From Silene noctiflora (lineage: Eukaryota; Streptophyta; Magnoliopsida; Caryophyllales; Caryophyllaceae), in the NCBI GenBank assembly GCA_009801015.1, contig VHZZ01001303.1:1-26111 (forward strand): 26,111 bases of DNA. The letters run 5' to 3'. Numbering within the stretch: position 1 is the stretch's first letter; every line of letters begins with the position of its first letter. The notes below the pieces were generated by a model, which did no database searches, was not told the origin of the DNA, and saw only the letters and a list, made by a program, of their open reading frames with translations. A program made the translations under genes and the position numbers. Positions 9,193 to 18,614 of this stretch are shown here, piece by piece.

Positions 9193-11547
9193 TTACATAA
9201 ACAAGTTGGGCTTGGATGCCTTGTAAGTGGTCTTAAGCTTCCTGGTGGGGGGTCTCACCTTCCTGAACACCATTGGGAACTTGATTTTCTCACCTTGGAA
9301 TTGCTTGGTGTTTTCTCTCTTGCAGAGCTCATCAGGGACAGTGGCAGTCTTGATAATCTGGATGCATGGGGCTCTGACTCTGTGACGTGAAGCCATCTCG
9401 GTGTACATTTGCTCAACGCCACCGTTGAGGGTGGTATCACGGTACTCCTTGTACATGTTGTGGTATCCAGTTCGACTCTGGTATCGCAGCCAGATACCAT
9501 AGTTCTTGATGATGGTGGGGTTCTTCTCATAGATCTGTTAGTCAGGAAAAACAGAAATGAATTAACAAGAGTAATGTGAAAAAGAGAAAACTGCTACTTT
9601 AATCTTTAATGTTGAGATCAAAAGCAAAGCAAAACAAAATCAGTAATGATCCCTGTTTCGTTTACTATAGTTCATATTACAATTAGGATAATAGTTTTGC
9701 ACTCAAAGCTCATGCAAGTGAACCCCAAAGGAAGTACATAACATTACTTTATGATTTTGGTTTGGAAGTGCATGCATGTAGGCGCTAGTCGGCTATGAAG
9801 CTTCACACCTTATCATTTCTCAACCACACAAAACATGTCTATGAAGTTGGTTTTCGTATGAGTGGCTATGCCAAGGGGCTAGGAAGTTCCACTCATTCTG
9901 ATCCATTAAACATCCTATAAAGTGGCTAGGAAAGATCAGAGCCGAATACATAAAATGATTGCTTGGGATATAGGACGTAGCAGATGGATTAAATGTTCAA
10001 AAATGAATTTTGTAGAGCTACGTCACACAGAAAGATTTCACTTGTTTCAAATCAAACTTGCATGAAAGATGGTGTGTTGCAGTCATAAGGTTATTATATA
10101 CTGCTATCAAGGATTATAAAAACAATCTGCAATGGATTTTAAGTCGATGACATAAGTTTGGAGCACAAATGGATCCCGAAGCCAATAAAAGAACCTTAGG
10201 CTAAATAAACTAAATCCAGGTTCTACTAATTGCAACATATGCGCATACAAGTGGAACAGTTCACAAACATCTAAGTTACCTTCTTGAGAGTCATTTTTTG
10301 GGAGCAGGAAATCACGTGACAAATTGTTAATAGAAACGGATTCAAAAACCATGTAAACAGGACACGAACCATGACAGCCATTAGTACCAGATAATATTTT
10401 CCATGATCACAAACTCAATAAACTGAAAATCAACTGTAGCACAAGCAACTTAATCAACAGAAAACACAGTCAAGGACTCAAGGGTCACCTATCATCTACT
10501 GAAACTCACATTCTAGAGCCAATAAATAACAAAAGTGAACATACGGAGCAAACGAATTCCCAACAGATGTGAACCTGATGTGATCATTTCTACACCATTA
10601 CTAGAATCAATCAATAATGAAAGTATCTAACTTAAAACACATCTAATACACTCGCAACATATAATAGAAGATTCGATTACCTCATTGGTAGCTAGGATCT
10701 GACCATTACTCCTCTTAACCTTCTTCTGCTTCCTCAAAAAGTACCTATAACCAAAAATCACCATAAAAATCACATCTTTTTTTGCCATGGAGTAAAAATT
10801 ATGGTTAACTTTAAACCTCACTCCGACACATTCATTTGTTTACATATGATTAAAATATGTCACATAGAATAAATTAGGTTATCGAATGATTAGGAGAGAG
10901 GGAGTAAACATTCCGATTAAATGTGATTAGAACAGTATAATTACCAGAACTTGGATCGACCACGAACTTCATTGGTAGCCCAAAGCTTCATACGGTAAAT
11001 CTTAGGGTGCTCATCTTTCTCAGTTGGAAGTGCTCTTCCCACAATTTGGTATTGGTGAAACTATAAACAAAAATTTGAACAAAAATGTAAATTACAGAAA
11101 ATGAACAGTACCCAGAAAACTAATTTCGAAATATTCAGAAAAAATACAGAAGATTTTGATGTAGACTGAAATGATTATAAAAGAAAATAGATTGGAATGA
11201 AAATTAAATAAAACTTGAAAATAAACAATACCCAGATAAATTAACACAAAATTAACACTACCCAGAAGACTAATTAACAAAGATTTAGAAAAAATATTGA
11301 AGAATTAGATGCATATTGAAATGATAAAAACGGGAAATATGATAAAATGAGGATTGAATAAAGTGATGGAAATGCAAATCAAACAATACCAAAAAAAATC
11401 AACAAAAAATAACAGTACCCAGAAGATTAATTACCAAAGATTTAGACAAATAATAGAAGAATCAAATCAGATTAAAATGAAAAGAAGAGAGAATAGAGTG
11501 AATTGAAGTGATAGAAATTGGGGGAAAATTACCCTAAATTGACCCAT
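9193..11547 (-). CDS. RPL18A: Cytosolic 60S ribosomal protein L18a (eL20)
   Basis: eL20 is a structural protein of the large cytosolic ribosomal subunit. Four exons, read on the minus strand, are 11533-11547, 10945-11060, 10681-10744 and 9193-9534. They join in frame into 178 residues, exactly the usual length of plant eL20. The five-residue first exon (MGQFR) precedes [16 protein letters not shown], followed by [20 protein letters not shown]. The last exon runs from [20 protein letters not shown] to the family's closing [16 protein letters not shown]. All introns are GT-AG. The start is the only ATG that gives the conserved amino end. A short first exon ending shortly after the ATG is common in plant ribosomal protein genes. 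The promoter has telo-boxes. Intron 1 contains a triplicated segment. The gene looks intact. The same-strand upstream neighbour is the L18a-like membrane protein. Confidence 0.97.
10819..10907. mobile_element. possible degraded Stowaway MITE in RPL18A intron 2
   Basis: The left side reads ACTCCGACACATTCATTTG followed by TTTAC; the right side read inward starts TACTCCCTCTCTCCTAATC. Both resemble the Stowaway ends seen elsewhere in this window, but the match is poor and the element is only about 90 bp. Confidence 0.3.
11085..11520. repeat. triplicated ~150-bp segment in RPL18A intron 1
   Basis: Three diverged copies are marked by ACAGTACCCAGAAAACTAA (near 11105), ACACTACCCAGAAGACTAA (near 11255) and ACAGTACCCAGAAGATTAA (near 11412). 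Each is followed by an A-rich stretch with AGAAGAWTT-like and TGAAATGAT-like strings. The spacing is about 150 and 157 bases. The array fills almost the whole first intron, leaving both splice sites intact. Confidence 0.7.
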
Positions 11548-11617
11548 TTGCGATGAGAGGTGAAATCGTTGATCTTCTCTCTTCAGTTGCTGCGGAAAGA
11601 GGAAATGAAGGAGTGGA

Positions 11618-11670
11618 AACTAGGGTTTTATGAATATATGGAGGCTTCGAATTTTGATTTTAAACCCTAA
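11618..11670 (-). promoter_or_regulatory. RPL18A core promoter with two telo-boxes and a TATA-like box
   Basis: On the minus strand AAAACCCTAG is at 11620-11629, about 75 bases before the ATG. An AAACCCTAA on the plus strand lies at 11662-11670. AAACCCTA is the telo-box, known from plant ribosomal protein and other translation genes. A TATA-like CATATATTCAT is at 11630-11640. The 5' leader between this and the ATG is pyrimidine-rich on the coding strand. Confidence 0.6.
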
Positions 11671-13046
11671 TTATGTTTGTGTTAGTATGGGTATGGCCTT
11701 GTGTTTTGATTTGGGCCTTTGTGTGTTGTTTTGGCCTTTATGATGAGTTGATGATTGTCTAGTCTAGACCTTCTAAACGGATAATTGGGTGTGGGTCTGA
11801 TTATACTGGTTCGGGCTAGTTTTGGATTTGAAAGAATTGAGATCTAATCCGGTTGAGTAAGGTTATATACACTTTAGGTTATTAACTAATATCAAGTTAT
11901 TTAAGGATGATAATAAGTTATCAATAAACATTCGGGTCGGGTCATATTAGGTCAGGTCAATTCAGGTTACCAGTGTCGGGCCCGGTTAATTTTATCAAGC
12001 ATGCTTAATACTAATAAGACTATAGCCTTTTAAACTTGACAAACGACTTATTTAAATGATTTGTTTAAGTTTGTAGTTGGGTAAGAGGCTGGTTGTTTCA
12101 ACTTCAAGTATTTCTGTTCGGGACATTTCTAAGTATCGGCCAATTGTCATCTGAACTATATTCTACATCTTTAGGTGGGTAACAAAGTGAACACAAATTA
12201 TTGTTGTTTTTTTTTTTTTTTTGACAGGTGCAAATTGTTAATTATTAAAATCAGCTTCTTTATTTGCTCGCCCTTTCTAATCACTTATCCTATTTCCATT
12301 GACATTAGTTTCTGAAATAGGACATAAATTGGGGATTTGCTGCTTGTAAAGTTGTATTGAATCTAAATCTGCAGCGACACGAGCAAGATGTGAGGGTGTA
12401 GTTCTCACTGTACTTGTGATTTGTGAAGCCCCAAGATCACAAAATTATAGTATCCCCATGACTATAATCAAAGACTGTTGGGCCTATGATAATCCAGAAA
12501 GAATATATAAAGGTTGCACAAATTCCACCAAGGGAAGCCAGGAACAGTCGCTTTTGTGGTTGCATGTATTTGTTAGTTTGGTCGATCACAAACTGACTGG
12601 TCGAGGGATGCAATCAAGCAACTAATACTCCAAAAGAATCTTCAGTGGGGTTGTAATGAAGGCTGGGGAGAAGTTTCCTGAAAAGAGGAGGAATTGGAAT
12701 GCCTTTGGCTGGACAATAGAGCCAATCGACTTATTGGATATTGGATATCCGTAAGTAAATGGCTGAAATGCCAAAGGAGATCAAGTGGCATCAAAAGTCG
12801 ACTTCAGCTTGCTGCCGATGGCTGGACAATAAGTCAATAACGTATGTAATAGACACAAACGAGATTATACAAACTTAATATTCAACTCCAAATTTACACC
12901 ACTGCTCAGGAAATGGCCAGTAATAAGGCGTTAATTGTAAAATCTCAACGATTTGATCAAAGTTATGAAAGGCAGTTTCTTAAGGAAATGTAAGAAGGCA
13001 GGATATACATCTCCGTTGCTTTGTACAAATATCACAATTCATAAGT
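11671..13046. other. intergenic region between RPL18A and the L18a-like gene
   Basis: It holds the RPL18A upstream region and the 3' end of the L18a-like transcript. Visible items are a GGGTCGGGTC/CAGGTCAATTC patch at 11930-11990 resembling the end of a hAT-type element, a run of 16-17 T at about 12208-12222, and two related strings, GGCTGGACAATAGAGCCAAT (about 12710) and GGCTGGACAATAAGTCAAT (about 12823). No supported gene is seen; a weak zinc-finger-like frame at 12416-12625 is discussed as a finding. Confidence 0.4.
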
Positions 13047-14320
13047 TCACCAAGAATCAGCTCCTCCTGTTGCTCCAAACACAACGGCGATCATAGCAAG
13101 AATAGACTGCACACGAAAACATAACAGATAAGTGAGGGGGTAAATACAATACAGCATCAACCTATAAAGAGATACTCCCTCTGTCTCGGTCATTTGTTGT
13201 CCTTTTCCATATTGGGTACCTCAGTCGATTGTTGTGCTTTCTATTTTAATAATGAATTTAACGAGTAATTCGATCATTCACACTCAATTTATTCCACTTG
13301 TCATTTAGTAATTGGCCTTCCTCTTTCCTTTGTATTTGTGCCAAAACCAAAGAACAACAATTGACCGGGACGGAGGGAGTATATTAATAAGGCAATGATG
13401 AAGCAATAGAGGATGAGAGATCCTCAAACGCAAACAACTACAGAACGTCAATTATGTTGAATCTAAGGTACTGAAAAGTCTGAAATGCGCTTCAAAGCAC
13501 CCCCTAAGCTTTAGGTCTATAAAATGATATTATAGGCAAGACTGTAGACCATAAGTACATAAGATACTCCTGTTCCGATATGGAGTTTGTTTCTTTTGCT
13601 CTATTTTCTCCTCAACTGGCTCCGTGACTTGGAGCAAAAAAAAAAGAAAACTTAGCATTAGACAGACTAAAGTTACTCCACTCTGTCCATGCAAAACATG
13701 ACAGATAAGTCCTAGTGAGTTGCATAAAAGTGAAATAGGTGAAGACTTACGCCGACCATGCATGCAACAAGCCCAGGCTTCTCTCTGTGATCAACTCTGC
13801 CACAAACTAGAATCAACGCTCCAACATACCAAGGGATAGCGGCAAAGAAGAAACCAGCAATGAACCTACAGATAAAAAGCAAGGTTATTTGTGTTATTTG
13901 TAAATTTTATGATAAAAGAATTGCAACTGAAAGCAAGTGAGGGCCACTAGAGCTATTTCTCTTCCCTCAAAAGAAGTCTGCTAGTAAACGAACAATAAGC
14001 TTAACATTTGTTACTTTCTTTATTCTCTCCATTATATCCTTAAGTTATTCAATTGTTAAATCAATTGTCGTTTAAAATTATTCAATTATCATATTTGGTA
14101 ATTATTATTTTAAACAATAAGCTTCCTGTTTGCCAGTTATCCTGCAAAGTACACTTGCTGTCGCACGATTCTAGCGACATTCAGAAACCAGACTAGATAC
14201 ATAAATTCTTCACGTGGTTGGCTGCTCTTTCATGAGGAACATTATTTATCCTTTTAAAGTTTAAAATGGACGAACTTCAAATTATGAAACTTTCAGCAAA
14301 ATATTAATTACATACATACA

Positions 14321-14351
<31 letters not shown>

Positions 14352-17189
14352 AAACATAGTAGTTTCATAAACACCAACAATTTTCACTTTGTAACATAAC
14401 CTGATTTGACAAGAAAATGGACAGACTTAGAGACAAACACTGTTGCAAAAAACTATGGTATGTGTAAGGATAAGGGAAAATTACATTTGAAGCATTACAC
14501 ACCGCAAGTTACTGCACCATAGTGATTAACTAAAGTATGCTTCTATATAGTTGATTGGGTTGCATAACTTATGATTGTACTTTAGTGCTGTTTAAGAATT
14601 ACAGTTATTGTAGATGTAGTATATAGCAATTTAAAAATCAGATCGCTAATTTTCCTAGATGTACAAAAATAAAACACACTTCATGCACGGATTAGAGATT
14701 CAGAGTTCCTCTTAATTATCTCATAAAGGAAACTTTCTCATGGGCAAGTTCTTGTGTGTACCCACCCCTACACTCATTGAGCATTTGAGCCTCTTACCTA
14801 GCATATAATTTTCTAACATAGGAAACATACAAGTTCTGTAATTTGTTTTCAAAATTTGTGGCAAACAGTCTGAAAAGCATGTAAGATTGCAAAGAACCAC
14901 ATAATTGTCCAGAATCATGTGAAAGTTGGTCAGAGCCGAAGCTTATATTTCCATTTAAATTGAGACAAAAACTTGTTATTCTCTGGCATCGATATACGAT
15001 AGACCAAAATAAAATCTCTCTCTAAAAGGTGTGTTCTTCTGATATCATGAAATACAAATTGTATTATGGGTCATTCTGAAACCCCCTCTGTGTTCAACAT
15101 TTCGGTAAGGTTGCGTACATGGCTACATGCAACACCCACACTACGTCACCATGGACGGGAGGGAGCCCTTTAAGTCACGAGAGTAGTATTGTTGCTATAA
15201 ATCCAAGCTTAAAACCTTGGTAATATGCTTATGATAGAGTTCAAGCTACTGAACCTTAACTATAGCCCTTAAATAGGATAAGACATTACTTAACGCTCTC
15301 TTCTTGTTGTAGAAGACATTATCCATACCCAATCACAACATTAAGCAAATCCTCAGTCAGCAAAAGGATTAGAGCGTATACCTCAAACTATCGCCTTAAG
15401 AAACAATTTCACAGCTATCACAAAAGTAGAGGTGTTCAAATGCGGGCCGAACATGGGCCGGGATCAGGTTTAATTTTTGGCCCACGGACAAGCGGGTTCG
15501 GGACGGGTTAGTGGGTTGGGCCTTTGTATTTTTCTTAAAATGCCTTGTCCGTACCCGCTTTTTTAGCGGGCGGGATGGGCCGGGTTCAATGGACGGGACG
15601 ACCCATGAACAACTCTACATAAAAGGACCTGAAAAAGGGGGGAGAGATAAAGGACTTACAAGAGCCAGCCAAGTCCAAGACCACAGCAAGCAAGTTTCGG
15701 CTCCCTCAACTGTCTTACTTCAGCAACTATATACCCTTAAAATGAAAAGAAGGATAACTTAGCATCCTAAATATTAGATAGAATAACAATGAAGGCAAAA
15801 ACAAAAACAAAAATTGTGCGTTTTTAGATGACAGAATGCAGAATACTTTATTCATTAGGTTTCATCATTTCATGGTACCTTACAATGTAAAAGCAAATTT
15901 CACATGAGCATATACTAAGTTCACGTTTTTCTACAAACTGAAAATATAAAAAAAATACAGGTCTACACTTTGTTCAGATCACTCAAATAACTGTACAGCT
16001 GAGCCTCTCAAGAATTATGTTCTCAATCAAAACATATCTTATGAGAGACCAGCATGGCATACACAGTGTGACTTCGTAACTTCTGTAGGCACAACTTAAT
16101 AGGCAGAAACAGTAACTTCCATACTACACGACTTCTTTATCCGTAGCAGATCGTTTACACTCCACTCCAAAAGAACCTATAGATTATGATAGAGAACTCG
16201 CGGTATGCCACCATCAAACCTCGTATTCAGTATTCACTCCCATGTCTGGTTGTTCGTATAGGAAGGAACGTGTAAATTTCTTGAACAACCTCCTTGGGGG
16301 TAACTGAACTGTTTCGAAATTAAAACAGCTGCTCATTTCCAAGAAGTGACATGAGGGCAATCATATATTCATAAATCATAATAATATACTCGGTATTTAT
16401 CAAAATTAAATTACTCCGTAAATATCAAGGAATCCTAGTAATTCTGTTAGCTACTCTCCTTTTTCTGCCGATCTTACGGTCCTAAACCGTCCTATAAAAG
16501 ATCGAAACACACCTCTTAAACACTCAAAGTCTCAAATCCAAGACTACTTAACAAATTCACTATCAATTGAATGTACGATTAATGAACATAACTGAAAGAC
16601 CTCATCAAAACCTAATCCTCATAAGATATGATTAAAAACCTAAAAGTAACATCACAAGAAAAATAACATCAATTCATCAAACATTCGATAATTTAGAAAC
16701 GTAAAAGGTCAATTGTCCAAAAAACTATTCGATAATTTCAGGCTTCAAATATAAAATAGCCGATCGCGGCGCTTCTAAACAACCCTAATTCGGCCGTAAA
16801 TTCAATATTAGCATCGCATCGTTACCACAGTAAAATCCCCTAACCAAAAGGATCACGTGGTATACCAGGTATACCTAAGAATTCCTAAAGAAATCTCCGT
16901 CTCGGGATTTGTTAAAAGAAAGAATTTAAAAAAGAATCTAACCGGGAACGGCTTGGTAACCCTGAGGGAAATAATACGGAGAGGGGCCGGCAGCAGGAGG
17001 TTGCGGAGGAGTAGGAGGTGGAGGAAAACCGACGACAGTATGAGAAGGCGGTGGTGGATGTGAAGTATAGGCGACACCTTGAAAAGTGCCGTAGTGGTTT
17101 TGTTGTTGCGGTGATTGGTATGGTGGCGCCGAGGGATTATCGGTGGATGTTGAGGTGGTCAACCCTTTCTTTTCTTCCATCACGCCCAT
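13047..17189 (-). CDS. '60S ribosomal protein L18a-like' small membrane protein
   Basis: Despite the family name this is not a ribosomal protein. Four exons on the minus strand, 16943-17189, 15660-15735, 13751-13865 and 13047-13106, join in frame to 165 residues with GT-AG introns. Residues 1-82 are hydrophilic and proline/tyrosine/glutamine-rich, with HYGTFQGVAY and YYFPQGYQAVPG, both typical of the family. A Cys-Cys-Gly-rich segment (LACCGLGLGWLLFI) opens a first membrane helix continuing through AGFFFAAIPWYVGALILVC. A basic loop (RVDHREKPGL) and a second helix follow, ending GATGGADSW, the family terminus. Predicted topology is two helices with a cytosolic Pro-rich tail; function is unknown to me. 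The first ATG (17187-17189) has A at -3; an in-frame ATG three codons later is possible. It lies head-to-tail upstream of the true RPL18A. Confidence 0.93.
13175..13379. mobile_element. Stowaway MITE in L18a-like intron 3
   Basis: The left end is CTCCCTCTGTCTCGGTCATT and the right end read inward is CTCCCTCCGTCCCGGTCAAT. The 205-bp element is flanked by TA (13173-13174 and 13380-13381). The ends strongly resemble those of the element in UreG intron 6, so the two belong to one related group. It is noncoding. Confidence 0.88.
14311..14354. repeat. TACA/TAAA microsatellite
   Basis: About three CATA/TACA units run into about eight TAAA units within intron 2 of the L18a-like gene. It is a simple sequence repeat, probably length-variable between individuals. 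Confidence 0.9.
15065..15180 (+). mobile_element. degraded Au-type SINE remnant in L18a-like intron 2
   Basis: The string TCTGAAACCCCCTCTGTGTT, followed by CGGTAAGGTTGCGTACATGG and later ACGGGAGGGAGCCCTTTAAG, follows the order of conserved blocks in the plant Au SINE body (TCGGAAACAGCCTCTCT, GGTAAGGCTGCGTACA, GCGGGAGCTT). It is diverged, and the tRNA-like head is not recognisable. It is antisense to the host gene. Confidence 0.5.
15427..15617. mobile_element. hAT-type MITE beside exon 2 of the L18a-like gene
   Basis: Inverted ends are TAGAGGTGTTCAAATG and, read inward from the right, TAGAGTTGTTCATGGG. The 191-bp element is flanked by CACAAAAG (15419-15426) and CATAAAAG (15618-15625), an 8-bp target duplication with one mismatch, the size made by hAT transposases. 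The interior is rich in GGGCC and CGGG strings. It inserted only about 34 bases from the splice donor of exon 2 without damaging it. Confidence 0.8.
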
Positions 17190-18614
17190 TGTTTTATTTT
17201 ATTTTTTTAATTGCGGAAATTGCGTGGTCGTATACTGGAGGGTTGATATTTGATATTTCCACCAGGTATGTATAAGGCGTATTGCAGCGCGTTAAGAGTC
17301 GGGTATACTTGCCTACTTGGCTTTTATAATACACTTGATTTCTTAGCCATGTTACTTAATGACATGTTGTAAATGATAAGTAAGTCCGATTTGTGTATGA
17401 CGGTTTTATACGTATATTTCTGATTACTCTATATTTGATGTTTGATGTTTTGGTTATTTATCTTATTCCTTTAATTATGATGTTTGCAGTTTGATCTTTG
17501 CTTATGAGCTATGAGAATAGAGCAAACTTCTTGCACACCTGTTTTATCTCTTCGTGAGAGCCACCACGGCGGGGGTTTACTCATTATTGTTGACGGTCGA
17601 CAACAGTGAGAATAAAGCAAATTTTTGCCCTGATGTTAGGTGTTTGATCTATGCGTATGCGTATGCGAATAAAGCAATTTTTTACCCTTGCATAAAATGA
17701 GAGCAACCGCGGCGAGGGGATTGAGGGGATTATTCATTATTGTTGACGGTGAATTGTGAACACCCTGCTTAATTTAAGGAATATCAAAAGAGAAATAAAA
17801 AAAAAAACAATTTGCAACTGAGAATAAATAAATAGTGCCTAATATATTAATTGAATTGATAGATACATCCAAATAAGCAAAACATAAAGAAATGGCAAGC
17901 TTGGTAGAATTATCATAATTGTTTGATCTAGTATAGTTTTGTATGACCCATTCATTTATTTACGTTTTAATTAAAATACTTCCTAGAAATAATAAAATAA
18001 AATAAAGCAAATAATTGAGATAAAGGGGTAGTAGATTGTTTTATTTGTATATGAAATGACAGAGAATATGAGTATGTTAAAAGCTAAAATGTTGAAAGAA
18101 AGTTGTGAAGTTATACGGAGTATACTCTGGTCATGAGACACGAAAATGGGATAGGTGATCTGGTGATGCGCTCGCATTTGGATATTGGGAGAGATCCACG
18201 TTAGATCCAATGAGACAAATGAATTTGATTGCACTTTATATAAATAACCAATTCTACAGAATAAATAAGGAATGTAATCATACAAACAAATTGTAATCGG
18301 CAGGTTGCATAATCAAATGCCATCATGTAGCACAGGATGAACCCACATAGCTACGAACGAACAAACCAAGGAATGCCTCGACTAAACCACATGAAATAAG
18401 ACTTCGAAGAGAGTGTGCCTTGGACAAAATCACAAGAAACAAAACGCCGAAGAGGGAGGCTTCTACTTCTCTATGCTACACAATTTAACTCACTATTATT
18501 CTGTTCCTTCTTGCCTCATTTTGCCAACAAAGACGATTGATAAGAATACACTACATAAGGTACATTATAAGGCGGTCCTTGAGGAAAATGCACCTCCGAT
18601 AAATTGGTGTATGA
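17190..18614. other. upstream region of the L18a-like gene and 3' flank of KAS I
   Basis: No gene is seen. It should contain the leader and promoter of the L18a-like gene (minus strand, just right of 17189) and the KAS I 3' untranslated region. A diverged tandem duplication lies at 17490-17750. The rest is AT-rich single-copy-looking sequence with short spurious frames. Confidence 0.5.
17490..17750. repeat. diverged ~150-bp tandem duplication
   Basis: Two copies each begin with TTTGATCTWTGC and include GAATARAGCAA. They continue through AGAGCCACCACGGCGGGG or AGAGCAACCGCGGCGAGG and end TCATTATTGTTGACGGT. The copies start near 17490 and 17645. A partial third GAATAAAGCAAATTTTTGCC lies between them, near 17611. 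Confidence 0.7.

Noticed and set aside
9255-9530. 91-codon minus-strand frame overlapping RPL18A exon 4
   Set aside because: Out-of-frame shadow of the ribosomal protein exon.
13560-13680. Possible further Stowaway element (ATACTCCTGTTCCG start)
   Set aside because: I could not find a matching inverted right end with TA flank.
15511-15762. 83-codon plus-strand frame
   Set aside because: It runs through a hAT MITE and then antisense through exon 2 of the L18a-like gene.
16853-17077. Alternative minus-strand frame over L18a-like exon 1
   Set aside because: It is out of frame with the Pro-rich exon that joins correctly to exons 2-4.
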